10,589 bases of DNA, taken from assembly GCA_045534635.1 (NCBI GenBank), contig JAZSKB010000020.1, positions 1 to 10,589 of the forward strand. The letters run 5' to 3'. The stretch is from UBA1205 sp045534635 (GTDB taxonomy: Bacteria > Bacteroidota > Bacteroidia > Bacteroidales > WCHB1-69). A program made the position numbers and the translations under genes. This document shows positions 1 through 7,381 of this stretch, piece by piece (position 1 is the stretch's first letter; each line of letters starts with the position of its first letter). The notes under the pieces are model-generated. The model searched no databases. It worked only from the letters and a program-made list of their open reading frames with translations, and was not told the origin of the DNA.

Positions 1-1
1 A

Positions 2-136
2 TATAAAGAAGAAAAAGATTCACAGGCAGGTAAAAACACCATAGAATTTGACGTAACGAACTTATCCTCAGGAATATATTTCTACACGATGACGTTCAAA
101 GGACAAAAACTTGTCAAGAAAATGACAATAGAATAA
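2..136 (+). CDS. 3' end of a secreted protein with a T9SS type A sorting tail (partial)
   Basis: Only the last 44 codons and the TAA stop are inside the window; the reading frame is open to the left edge. The peptide contains FDVTNLSSGIYFYTM followed by a short polar stretch and KLVKKMTIE at the very end. This pattern (a hydrophobic strand with xLxxGIYxY, then a basic KxxKKMxI end) is typical of the C-terminal domain that targets cargo to the type IX secretion system of Bacteroidota, where it is cleaved during export. The passenger domain lies outside the window, so the function of the protein is unknown. A strong terminator follows 38 bases after the stop, so this transcription unit ends here. 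Confidence 0.85.
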   Translation, partial: YKEEKDSQAGKNTIEFDVTNLSSGIYFYTMTFKGQKLVKKMTIE

Positions 137-173
137 TAAAACTCGTTCCTAACTTCTAAAATTAATTAAACCC

Positions 174-203
174 AAGGGGCAACATAATGTTGCCCCTTTT
201 TTT
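174..203 (+). terminator. Intrinsic terminator after the T9SS-cargo gene
   Basis: A perfect 9-bp stem, GGGGCAACA (176-184) paired with TGTTGCCCC (188-196), has a 3-base loop and is followed at once by seven T (197-203). AA at 174-175 can extend the stem with the first T residues. It stands out in this AT-rich sequence. It lies between the cargo gene stop and the promoter of the next operon, so it should separate the two transcription units. Confidence 0.92.
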
Positions 204-217
204 GATTATAAATTCAA

Positions 218-249
218 TTTGGAAAGTTATAAAAAAAGTGTTATCTTTG
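218..249 (+). promoter_or_regulatory. Bacteroidota-type promoter of the VOC-SDR-transporter operon
   Basis: TTTG at 218-221 (-33 element) and TATCTTTG at 242-249 (-7 element, consensus TAnnTTTG) are separated by 20 bases, as in primary-sigma promoters of Bacteroidota. Transcription should start near 255, leaving a leader of only about 15 bases before the ATG at 270. No Shine-Dalgarno sequence is visible, which is normal for this phylum. Confidence 0.8.
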
Positions 250-269
250 CAATTTATAAATGATGAAAG

Positions 270-1337
270 ATGGGAGACAAATTTATTATTTCAGGTATTC
301 AACAAATGGGAATAGGCGTTCCCGAAGTATATAGTGCATGGCAATGGTATAAAGAACATTTTGGTGTCAATCTTAAATTATTTGATGAAAAAGCCATTGC
401 GGACATTATGGCACCTTATATGGGAGGAGCCGAACGAGAACGCCATGCAATATTGACCCTTAACCTTCAAGGAGGTGGCGGTTTTGAAATATGGCAACAT
501 CTTTCTCATGACCCAAATCCCGCTTCTTTTGATATTTTACCAGGAGATTTAGGTATTTTTGCTTGTAAAATAAAAAGCAAAGATATTATAGAAAGTCATC
601 GTATTTTGGAAGAAAAAGATGCTGATATTAGTCCTATTTTTACAGAAAAAACACAACATCGTTTTTTCTATTTACGCGACCCTTACAAAAATCTTTTTCA
701 AATTATAGAAGGTGATAATTCATGGTTTATGCAACGTCATTTTCATTGTGGAGGCGTGTATGGCGGTATGATTGGCACGCAAGATATGGAAAAATCTATT
801 GCATTTTACAAAAATATATTGGGATATGATGTTGTTCTTTATGATGAAGAAAATACTTTTGATGATTTTTCTTATTTAGGAACTTCTGGTCGTTTCCGTC
901 GAGTATTGCTTACACATAGCCAAAGTCGTCAAGGTTCTTTTTCAAAAGTATTAGGCAATTCGCAAATAGAATTGGTACAATCGCTTGACCGCACCGATAT
1001 TCATAAAATTTTTGAAGGTCGAATGTGGGGAGATATGGGATTTATTCAACTTTGTTTTGATATTACCAATATGTCTGCCGTAGAACAACGATGTCAACAA
1101 TATGGTTATCCTTTTACTATTGATAGTCGTAAAAAAAATGGTCATTTTGATATGGGCGAAGCTACAGGACATTTTGCTTACAATGAAGACCCTTCTGGTA
1201 CACTAATAGAATATGTGGAAACAGAAAAAATACCTCTTGTAAAAAAAATAGGTCTTTATTTAAATCTTAATAAATTTAATAGAAACAAACCTCTTTCTAA
1301 CTGCCTTTTGAAATTGCTCAAATTAATGGAACAATAA
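270..1337 (+). CDS. Double-domain VOC family protein (glyoxalase/extradiol dioxygenase fold)
   Basis: This 355-residue soluble protein appears to carry two vicinal-oxygen-chelate modules, at about residues 5-150 and 157-320. Each begins with a strand and a helix of the type WQWYKEHFG or SIAFYKNILGYDV, and each ends with a strand of the type DPYKNLFQIIEG or EDPSGTLIEYVE. Candidate metal-ligand positions include Q12 and the terminal-strand Gln/Glu of module 1, and E in QIELVQ and in LIEYVE of module 2. Module 2 seems to have Gly where the first-strand ligand normally is, so it may be degenerate. The last 35 residues are a basic, hydrophobic tail beyond the fold. The start at 270 is chosen because the upstream frame has a stop at 264-266 and the first VOC strand begins at about residue 6. 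It is the first gene of an operon with the SDR and transporter genes. Substrate and reaction cannot be deduced: VOC proteins include isomerases, lyases, dioxygenases and binding proteins. Confidence 0.82.
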   Translation: MGDKFIISGIQQMGIGVPEVYSAWQWYKEHFGVNLKLFDEKAIADIMAPYMGGAERERHAILTLNLQGGGGFEIWQHLSHDPNPASFDILPGDLGIFACKIKSKDIIESHRILEEKDADISPIFTEKTQHRFFYLRDPYKNLFQIIEGDNSWFMQRHFHCGGVYGGMIGTQDMEKSIAFYKNILGYDVVLYDEENTFDDFSYLGTSGRFRRVLLTHSQSRQGSFSKVLGNSQIELVQSLDRTDIHKIFEGRMWGDMGFIQLCFDITNMSAVEQRCQQYGYPFTIDSRKKNGHFDMGEATGHFAYNEDPSGTLIEYVETEKIPLVKKIGLYLNLNKFNRNKPLSNCLLKLLKLMEQ

Positions 1338-1339
1338 AT

Positions 1340-2125
1340 ATGGGTCAATCTTGGGCTTTAGTTACAGGAGCAAGTTCGGGCATTGGAAAAGAATATGCCC
1401 GCATTTTAGCAGCAAAAAACTATTCTATTGTTTTAGTAAGCAATCAAGAAGATGCTTGCCAACAATGTGCTTTAGAGATAAGTAATACATTTGGTGTAGC
1501 CACAAAAACACTAATTATTGACCTTGCAAAACAAAATTCCGCTCAACGTGTTTTTGATTTTTGCGTAGCAGAACAACTTAAAATAGATGTTTTAGTAAAC
1601 AATGCTGGTGTATTTTTTTGGAAACTTTTTATTGAAGCAGATATAGATAAAATACAGACAATGATAAACTTACATATCTATACTGCCACTATGCTTTGTC
1701 GATTATTTGCAAAATCTATGCAAGAAAATGGATATGGCTACATTTTGAATGTTTCCTCTATTTGTGCTTGGATGAATTATCCAACTATTAGTATTTATGG
1801 AGCAAGCAAAAGTTATTTAAAATCTTTTTCTACTTCATTACATTACGAAATGAAACCTTATGGTGTTTCTGTTTGTCATGTCGCTCCAGGTGCGGTAAAT
1901 ACACCTCTTTATGGTATGAAAGAAAAAACACGGCAACGTTTATGTTCTTGGCATATTATGTTAACACCACATCAAGTTGCACAAAAAGGCATACGCGGAC
2001 TTTTTAAAGGGAAAAAAGTTGTTGTTCCCGGACGAATCAATTGGATTTTCATCATGCTTGTTTCTATTGTTCCCATTTTTATTATTGATTTTTTACGAAA
2101 AAAAATTTATCATTCAAGCATATAA
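1340..2125 (+). CDS. Classical short-chain dehydrogenase/reductase (SDR), DltE/COG0300-like
   Basis: This 261-residue protein is probably an NAD(P)-dependent oxidoreductase. Visible SDR hallmarks are the TGASSGIG nucleotide-binding loop (9-16), D61 in the adenine-ring region, NNAG (87-90), catalytic Ser in NVSS (137-140), and the YGASK active site with Y153 and K157, followed by PG (183-184). The core is complete and of usual length. The C-terminus is unusual for a soluble SDR: residues about 234-252 (INWIFIMLVSIVPIFIIDF) are strongly hydrophobic and followed by RKK, suggesting membrane association. Related DltE-like enzymes often carry a similar tail. Its ATG lies 2 bases after the VOC stop, so the genes are cotranscribed and may share a substrate. 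The substrate is unknown; a hydroxy/keto compound or a lipid-like substrate is possible from the membrane tail, but that is inference. Confidence 0.9.
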   Translation: MGQSWALVTGASSGIGKEYARILAAKNYSIVLVSNQEDACQQCALEISNTFGVATKTLIIDLAKQNSAQRVFDFCVAEQLKIDVLVNNAGVFFWKLFIEADIDKIQTMINLHIYTATMLCRLFAKSMQENGYGYILNVSSICAWMNYPTISIYGASKSYLKSFSTSLHYEMKPYGVSVCHVAPGAVNTPLYGMKEKTRQRLCSWHIMLTPHQVAQKGIRGLFKGKKVVVPGRINWIFIMLVSIVPIFIIDFLRKKIYHSSI

Positions 2126-2131
2126 TTTTTT

Positions 2132-3076
2132 GTGAAAAATTCAAAACAATATATCGGACATTTTGCAATGATTGTTGCCAATATCTTTTTTGGTCTCAAT
2201 GCTCCTATTGCCAAACATGTATTGAACAGCCCTCAAATATCGGCATTAGCACTCACTACTATGCGAATGGTTGGAGCGGCTATGTTATTTTGGATAGCCT
2301 CCTTTTTTATTCGCAAAGAAGAAGTTGAACACAAAGATATGCTTCGATTGTTTTTTGCTGCATTATTTGGTGTTATTTGCAATCAATTTTTATTTATTTA
2401 CGGTTTAAATCTTACTTCGCCTATCGATGCTTCTATTGTTTGTACTACAACACCTATTATTACAATGATTATTGCTGCTATTTATCTCAAAGAACCTATT
2501 ACAAGCAAAAAAGCTGGAGGAATTTTTGTTGGTGCAATGGGTGCTTTGTTGCTTATTTTGAGTAGTAAAAATTTACATTCTGGAGGGGATAGTAATATTT
2601 TTGGTGATTTTATTTGTTTGTTATCATCGTTTAGTTATTCTATCTATCTTGTTGTTTTTAAAAATTTAACACAAAAATATTCTGCTATTACATTGCTAAA
2701 ATGGATGTTTTTGTATGCTTCTATTTGTTATATTCCTTTTTCTTATCACGAATTGAATGGAATAGAATGGAATGCGATTGACAATAATACTTTAATGGGA
2801 ATAGGATATGTTGTAATTGTTGCTACTTTTCTCGCTTATATTTGTATTCCTATTGGACAACGATTGTTGCGACCTACAATATTGAGTATGTATGGCTATG
2901 TTCAACCAATTGTAAGTGCAACATTATCAGTAATATTAGGATTAGATACATTTGGTTATATAAAAATTATTGCAATAATATTGGTATTTTTGGGCGTTTA
3001 TCTTGTTAATAAAAGCAAATCAAAAGCACAATTAGATGCAGAAAAAGCAGAAAAGAATCTATCCGCTGATTATTGA
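2132..3076 (+). CDS. EamA/DMT-superfamily transporter
   Basis: This 314-residue inner-membrane protein is almost wholly hydrophobic, with about ten predicted transmembrane helices in two repeated EamA halves (about residues 9-142 and 153-293). The first half has the typical start GHFAMIVANIFFGLNAPIAK and the internal segment LTSPIDASIVCTTTPIITM. The second repeats the same layout, with YGYVQPIVSATLSVILG before its last helix. A charged cytoplasmic tail closes the protein. Family members usually export metabolites or amino acids. The start is GTG: the next ATG (residue 13) would cut into the first helix, and a stop lies 6 bases upstream in the same frame. It follows the SDR gene by 6 bases, so it is probably the exporter of whatever the VOC and SDR proteins act on. 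Its stop overlaps the end of trmB on the other strand by 7 bases. Confidence 0.9.
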   Translation: MKNSKQYIGHFAMIVANIFFGLNAPIAKHVLNSPQISALALTTMRMVGAAMLFWIASFFIRKEEVEHKDMLRLFFAALFGVICNQFLFIYGLNLTSPIDASIVCTTTPIITMIIAAIYLKEPITSKKAGGIFVGAMGALLLILSSKNLHSGGDSNIFGDFICLLSSFSYSIYLVVFKNLTQKYSAITLLKWMFLYASICYIPFSYHELNGIEWNAIDNNTLMGIGYVVIVATFLAYICIPIGQRLLRPTILSMYGYVQPIVSATLSVILGLDTFGYIKIIAIILVFLGVYLVNKSKSKAQLDAEKAEKNLSADY

Positions 3077-3732
3077 TGTAATAAAAACTGTAAATATCTA
3101 ATAGTCAACCCTTTATCTATCCACATGTTTTCGTAATACGTACGTATTTTTAAATGTTCTGCAATTTGAGGCAAAACATATATATCTTCTATATTTTGTG
3201 AAATACGATATTGCATTTTTTCAATAATTTCAAGCGTATATTCATACATCAATGGGCTATCTGTTTTTAAATTAACAGTTCCTTCTGGTGATAAAATTTG
3301 TTTGTATCTATCTAAAAATAAAGGGGATGTCATTCTTTTATTTACTTTTTTTGGCTGAGGGTCTGGAAAGGTAATCCATATTTCACTTACTTCATCAGGA
3401 GCAAAATAATGATTTATCATTTCTATTTGCATACGCAAAAAAGCAACATTTGTCATTTGATTTTCTATAGAATATTTACAACCTTGCCACATACGAGCCC
3501 CTTTACGGTCTATACCTATGAAATTTTTTTCAGGAAACATTTTGGCTAAACCAATTGTATATTCACCTCTTCCGCAACACAATTCTAAAACTATCGGATT
3601 GTTATTTTTAAAAAAATCTTTCCAACAACCTTTCCATTGAAACCCTTGTGTAAATACTTCATCTCGAGAGGGTTGAAGAAAATTTGGGAATGTTAATGTC
3701 TCTGCAAATTTTGTTAATTTTTTTCTTCCCAT
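3070..3732 (-). CDS. trmB: tRNA (guanine-N7-)-methyltransferase TrmB
   Basis: This 220-residue cytoplasmic SAM-dependent enzyme forms 7-methylguanosine at position 46 in the variable loop of tRNAs. The SAM-binding motif ELCCGRGEYTIGLA starts at residue 50, GIDRKGARMW (73-82) is the second SAM-contacting strand, and FPDPQPKK (122-129) is the family signature, commonly FPDPWPKK. LKTD (155-158) and TYYE (198-201) correspond to the conserved C-terminal catalytic and tRNA-binding segment. The length is normal for a bacterial TrmB. The ATG at 3732 gives the usual short basic N-terminus. It is the last gene of the minus-strand string, 3 bases after the PASTA gene, and converges on the transporter gene with a 7-base overlap. 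I see no terminator hairpin at its end. Confidence 0.95.
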   Translation of the reverse strand: MGRKKLTKFAETLTFPNFLQPSRDEVFTQGFQWKGCWKDFFKNNNPIVLELCCGRGEYTIGLAKMFPEKNFIGIDRKGARMWQGCKYSIENQMTNVAFLRMQIEMINHYFAPDEVSEIWITFPDPQPKKVNKRMTSPLFLDRYKQILSPEGTVNLKTDSPLMYEYTLEIIEKMQYRISQNIEDIYVLPQIAEHLKIRTYYENMWIDKGLTIRYLQFLLHQ

Positions 3733-3735
3733 ACA

Positions 3736-4317
3736 CTATTCTATTTCTTCTGTTAATGGCATTTCTTCTACTTGTTTTCCCACGATAAGCGTAATTTTCG
3801 ACATATATGGAATAGATTGACCAGCTTCTATTATACGCCCTTTGTAACGTTGTTCCAAAACAGCATTTGTGTATTTACTTTCTTTGTAAATTACTTGACC
3901 AAGTCTTAAATTATTGCTTTCCAACATATTTTCTGCTTGTCGCAATGATAAATCTAACAAGTTGGGCATTTCTACTTTAGGAGCAGTAAATGCTACTGTT
4001 GTCAAATATATTTTTCTATTTTTCTTTATTTTACTATTTGGAGATGGGTCTTGATTCAGTATCATTCCTTTGGTTTTATCTGGAATAAAGACAGAATCTA
4101 TTATTTTCAAATCAAAATAAAGAGTACTATCTTCTAAATATTTTTTTGCTTCTTGTGGTGTCATTCCCACAAAGTTAGGAGTATGATATTCTTTCCCATG
4201 TGAAGTAATTACTTTTGTCATTTGAATTGCAACTAATAGAATAATAAAACTAACTACTATTATCAACAATAAAGTGCTGACTATCTTGTGTTTACGATAA
4301 AATTTATTTATATTCAT
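3736..4317 (-). CDS. Membrane-anchored protein with two PASTA domains
   Basis: This 193-residue protein has a short basic cytoplasmic N-terminus, one transmembrane helix (about residues 12-32) and a periplasmic part. The first PASTA domain is at about 46-107 (TPNFVGMTPQEAKKYLED, then NQDPSPNSKIKKNRKIYL). The second is at about 116-180 (MPNLLDLSLRQAENMLESNN, then AGQSIPYMSKITLIVG). PASTA domains bind peptidoglycan or beta-lactam-like ligands in Gram-positive kinases and PBPs. No kinase or transpeptidase domain is attached here, as in the small stand-alone PASTA proteins of Bacteroidota, whose role is unclear. A short acidic tail (EEMPLTEEIE) ends the protein. It lies 19 bases after the lipoprotein gene and 3 bases before trmB, in the same presumed transcript. 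Confidence 0.9.
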   Translation of the reverse strand: MNINKFYRKHKIVSTLLLIIVVSFIILLVAIQMTKVITSHGKEYHTPNFVGMTPQEAKKYLEDSTLYFDLKIIDSVFIPDKTKGMILNQDPSPNSKIKKNRKIYLTTVAFTAPKVEMPNLLDLSLRQAENMLESNNLRLGQVIYKESKYTNAVLEQRYKGRIIEAGQSIPYMSKITLIVGKQVEEMPLTEEIE

Positions 4318-4336
4318 TACTTTTTTGCTTTAAATA

Positions 4337-5473
4337 TTACGAAACTATTTTTGTTGTATGTTGGTCTTTCCAAATTTTAAAAGATTCATTTTGAACTATT
4401 TTTGGATAACGTTTTGAAAAATAATCTATATCTGATTCATTAGGAATAAACAAAGTATCAATAAATTGTAAAACTTTTACCAATTGGTCATATTGTTCTT
4501 GAATATAATAAATATCCATTTTTTCTATGTATAAATCAAATAAACTTGGAATGTTTGCAATAACACTATCTAATGCTTGAAGAGCATAATCGTAAGCCTC
4601 TACTCGTTGAAATGCCCAAGAACGATAAACATAATAGATAGGGTCGTTTCCTACTATTATTGACAATTTTTCAATATGTTGATTTACCTCTTCTATCAAT
4701 CCATTGCCTATTGCACTTTGTAAAGAATAAAATATAGCGATACGTTCTTCTGAAGGAAAATCTTTAACAAATTGATTGGCTTTATCTTTTACATATTCAT
4801 AATCTTTTAAAACACTTGCTAAATTCATTTCCATAACTCTTGCATATAAATAATTTTGCATTGAGGGCAAAACATAACTCAATAAACTATCTGCAATTTG
4901 ATAATCTTCATTTGCAACTAACATATTAACTTGTATCAAACGATTAATATTTACAACATCTTCGGTAACAATATTGAAATAATTATTCAACCTTTGACGA
5001 TAATCTTCACTCCATTTTATTCCTGAAACTATGGAAAAAACATCTTGAATAACAATTTGTTCTTTTTTTGCTTTTACTTCCCATTCTTCAATCACAATTC
5101 CTCCATTGAAATAAATACGAAATACCAATTTCGGCTGATTGTTTTCATCACGATAAAATTTTACAAAATGAAAATCTGCTCCATTAATCACTGCTTCGAC
5201 TATTGTATTTCCTGGACGCAAATTATTTTTTATATATGATTCTGCTTCTGCTTTTTGCATCTCATTCAAATCCATATTTTCTAAAACATATCCATAAAAT
5301 ATCTGATAATCAAATGATTGATTTAAAAACTCTGGATTTCCTTCGATGATATTTTGTTCTATTTGTTTCGCAAATTCTATATATTTATCATCACTAACAT
5401 CTTTGTTTTTGCAAGCATAAAACATATTTGCTAATAGCATGCAACAAATAATAAAAATAATCTGTTTTCTCAT
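4337..5473 (-). CDS. Predicted lipoprotein with TPR-like C-terminal half
   Basis: This 378-residue protein has an N-terminal signal peptide (basic MRK, hydrophobic core to about residue 19) ending at MFYAC, with Cys21 as the likely lipidated residue. Phe at -3 makes the lipobox slightly atypical. Residues about 25-165 form a mixed region with an alternating strand pattern (FHFVKFYRDENNQPKLVFRI, then IVIEEWEV) that I do not recognise. Residues about 185-345 are helical with pairs such as PIYYVYRSWAFQRVEAYDYA and DLYIEKMDIYYIQEQYDQLV, which look like degenerate tetratricopeptide repeats used in protein-protein contacts. It probably sits on the periplasmic face of a membrane. It begins 11 bases after the restriction endonuclease gene and precedes the PASTA gene by 19 bases. 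No specific function can be assigned. Confidence 0.75.
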   Translation of the reverse strand: MRKQIIFIICCMLLANMFYACKNKDVSDDKYIEFAKQIEQNIIEGNPEFLNQSFDYQIFYGYVLENMDLNEMQKAEAESYIKNNLRPGNTIVEAVINGADFHFVKFYRDENNQPKLVFRIYFNGGIVIEEWEVKAKKEQIVIQDVFSIVSGIKWSEDYRQRLNNYFNIVTEDVVNINRLIQVNMLVANEDYQIADSLLSYVLPSMQNYLYARVMEMNLASVLKDYEYVKDKANQFVKDFPSEERIAIFYSLQSAIGNGLIEEVNQHIEKLSIIVGNDPIYYVYRSWAFQRVEAYDYALQALDSVIANIPSLFDLYIEKMDIYYIQEQYDQLVKVLQFIDTLFIPNESDIDYFSKRYPKIVQNESFKIWKDQHTTKIVS

Positions 5474-5484
5474 GATTTATTGTT

Positions 5485-6228
5485 TTAATTGTTAAATAAT
5501 TCTGTTGGGTCTATTTTAAATTGCAACATTTTAGAGGTATCCCGTCCATTATCACCGCCTTTGCGTTGCATGGTTATTTTTCCAATACGAAAATTACCTT
5601 TGGGAGTAATAAAAATAGTTCCTTTGCTATAATAATTCAGGCAAAAATTCATAGGTTTTAGTATCCAACGAGCATTCTTTGCTACTTTTTGAGCAACAAG
5701 CATCCATTCGGCTGCAAATCGTCCTCTACCTTTCATAATGTCACAGACCATCATTGTTTTGTTTTGCGTAAGCCAATTTAAAATCAGTGTTTGCTCTTTG
5801 GAAGAAAACTCATTGGCATACATACGTCTTTTATCTCTTGGATTTTTTATATTAGGTTTATCTTCACCTGTATAACGTTTTAATATTGAAATTATTTCAG
5901 ATGGCATATTCCACATTTGAGCATATTTTTCTACCCATCTTTTGTCTATTTGATTAAATCCGCGTGCATTGCTGACCAATTTCACTTGTAGATTTTCAAC
6001 ATCAATTGCTTTTTTCAATTTAATAGTTACTTGTACTTGAACATCTGTTTTGTATCCAGCAAGTTTTATGGCTTTTACATATTCTATTTTTTTTAAATCA
6101 TATTTCATCTGTTGTAGCCACAATTGAGCCTCAGGGTCTTTTTCCCAATTATTGAACTTAGCAACAATGTCGTTTTCGTTTTTAAAACCGTTTTTAGCGA
6201 TTTGAGAGCCTTTTTCTATTAGATTCAT
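5485..6228 (-). CDS. Type II restriction endonuclease, HinP1I-like (predicted G^CGC)
   Basis: This 247-residue protein matches what I remember of R.HinP1I along its whole length, and R.HinP1I is also 247 residues. Shared stretches include the start (MNLIEKGSQIAKNGFKNE versus MNLVELGSKTAKDGFKNE), NLQVKLVSN and RGFNQIDK (80-96), FAAEWMLVAQKVAKNARWIL (171-190), and the end QRKGGDNGR plus MLQFKIDPTELF. The HinP1I active site D62, Q81 and K83 (motif D-X18-QxK) is present at exactly these positions, so the enzyme should be active. HinP1I cuts G^CGC, leaving a 2-base 5' CG overhang, and is blocked by C5-methylation of the inner-site cytosine. The start ATG overlaps the stop of the methyltransferase gene by 4 bases (ATGA), so translation is probably coupled and the methyltransferase is made first. 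Base composition looks like its neighbours. The specificity is inferred from homology and from the partner methyltransferase. Confidence 0.93.
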   Translation of the reverse strand: MNLIEKGSQIAKNGFKNENDIVAKFNNWEKDPEAQLWLQQMKYDLKKIEYVKAIKLAGYKTDVQVQVTIKLKKAIDVENLQVKLVSNARGFNQIDKRWVEKYAQMWNMPSEIISILKRYTGEDKPNIKNPRDKRRMYANEFSSKEQTLILNWLTQNKTMMVCDIMKGRGRFAAEWMLVAQKVAKNARWILKPMNFCLNYYSKGTIFITPKGNFRIGKITMQRKGGDNGRDTSKMLQFKIDPTELFNN

Positions 6229-7217
6229 GACAATAATACTTTTTCTATTTCAAATAAAATATATTGTAGAACATTTATGGATACACTATTTCCAAATTGT
6301 TTGTATGCTTGATTTAGATTTTCATTGATTTTGAAACTATCTGGGAAGCCTTGTAATCTTGCACATTCTCTCGGAGATAATTTTCTGACCTTGCCATTGA
6401 CTAAATACAAACCAGTTTTAGCACCGACCCCACCACCATATGCGGACAATGTAATTGCGTGTCCGGCAGGATGATAGATTCGTTCACCCTGTCCTCCTTT
6501 ATTAATAAATCCAATTTGAATGGGTTTATTGGGATACTTAAAATCTTCAAATAAAGTATGAGGATTATTGAAATTTTTGTTTATCATAATATCATTTCTT
6601 TCTATGATTTTTGCATTATTTGGGTGTTTCTCTAAAACATTTTCCAAACAAGATACAATTTTTTTAGAAGGAAAACAAAATAAATTTTTGTTTTTTAAAT
6701 CCTTTCTAAAAGCAACAATGTAAACTCTCTCTCTATGTTGAGGTAATCCAAATTCACCTGTATTAAGAATCTTAAAAAAAACATTATAATCAAGTTCTTG
6801 CAAAGTTTGACTAATAATCTGGAAAGTATTCCCCTTATTGTGTCGTAATAAATTTTTCACATTTTCTAAAAATAGTACTTTAGGGCGATGATATTTTGTA
6901 ATGCGAGCAATGTCAAAAAAAAGAGTTCCACGAGTGTCTTCAAAGCCTTTTTGTTTTCCTGAAATTGAAAAAGCCTGACAAGGAAACCCAGCACATAAAA
7001 TATCATGTTGCGGAATATTGCTTTCTTCTACTTTTGTAATATCTCCATCGGGTACAATACCGAAATTTTGCCAATAGGTTTTTTGTGCATATTCGTCCCA
7101 TTCTGAGGCATAAACACATTTTGCTCCAAAAGAAGATAAGGCATAATGAAAACCTCCAATTCCTGCAAATAAATCAATGAATTTATATTTTGACAATGTG
7201 AACTTCGCTGTTATCAT
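6225..7217 (-). CDS. DNA (cytosine-5-)-methyltransferase, M.HhaI/M.HinP1I-like (predicted GCGC)
   Basis: This 330-residue SAM-dependent enzyme has all main C5-methylase motifs in order: FIDLFAGIGGF (motif I, 13-23), GFPCQAFSISG with catalytic C80 (motif IV), ENV (118-120, motif VI), QHRER (160-164, motif VIII), RKLSPRECARLQGFP (278-292, motif IX) and FGNSVSINVLQYI (308-320, motif X). The target recognition domain (about 195-277) contains KGGQGERIY and ITLSAYGGG, and these are the same segments that M.HhaI uses to read GCGC. Upstream, the stretch ILCAGFPCQAFSISGKQKGF is also as in M.HhaI. Length is close to M.HhaI (327). It should protect host GCGC sites from the endonuclease encoded directly downstream, with a 4-base ATGA overlap. 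Its own ATG overlaps the stop of the 55-codon ORF by 4 bases. No dedicated promoter was found. Confidence 0.96.
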   Translation of the reverse strand: MITAKFTLSKYKFIDLFAGIGGFHYALSSFGAKCVYASEWDEYAQKTYWQNFGIVPDGDITKVEESNIPQHDILCAGFPCQAFSISGKQKGFEDTRGTLFFDIARITKYHRPKVLFLENVKNLLRHNKGNTFQIISQTLQELDYNVFFKILNTGEFGLPQHRERVYIVAFRKDLKNKNLFCFPSKKIVSCLENVLEKHPNNAKIIERNDIMINKNFNNPHTLFEDFKYPNKPIQIGFINKGGQGERIYHPAGHAITLSAYGGGVGAKTGLYLVNGKVRKLSPRECARLQGFPDSFKINENLNQAYKQFGNSVSINVLQYILFEIEKVLLS

Positions 7218-7381
7218 AACTCTTCAGTAGATTGATAGATTAATTGCCAACCGCCTTTATAAACAGATAATCCATTAAAGCCAGATAAACATTTGACAAG
7301 TTGTATTTTTGCACCTTTATAAGTTTTTAAAGAACAGACAAGTCCTATGCCAATTTTTTCTGTAGTATTTGCGTGTTCCAT
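7214..7381 (-). CDS. Small 55-residue ORF upstream of the methyltransferase, unknown function
   Basis: I do not recognise this gene. It is below the length cut-off of many gene finders. The ATG at 7381 opens a frame of 55 codons ending in TGA at 7214-7216. That TGA overlaps the methyltransferase ATG by 4 bases (ATGA), the same arrangement as the methyltransferase-endonuclease junction, which is the main reason to think it is translated. The peptide (start MEHANTTEKIGIGLV, end GGWQLIYQSTEEL) has no signal peptide or membrane helix. It looks like a small beta-rich fold (KIQLVKCLSG, FNGLSVYKGG) with two Cys (C16, C31). Its start codon directly follows the stop of the 59-codon ORF in the same frame. 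It might be a small accessory or regulatory protein of the restriction-modification genes. There is no helix-turn-helix pattern, so it does not resemble a classical C protein. Confidence 0.6.
   Translation of the reverse strand: MEHANTTEKIGIGLVCSLKTYKGAKIQLVKCLSGFNGLSVYKGGWQLIYQSTEEL

Noticed and set aside
260..334. Short out-of-frame ORF starting at ATGATG just before the VOC start
   Set aside because: It is 24 codons with an arbitrary composition that runs into the VOC coding region. It could in principle compete for initiation because the leader is so short, but nothing supports a conserved leader peptide.
951..1172. Minus-strand open frame of 73 codons inside the VOC gene
   Set aside because: It is antisense to the conserved second VOC module, with no context or recognisable domain.
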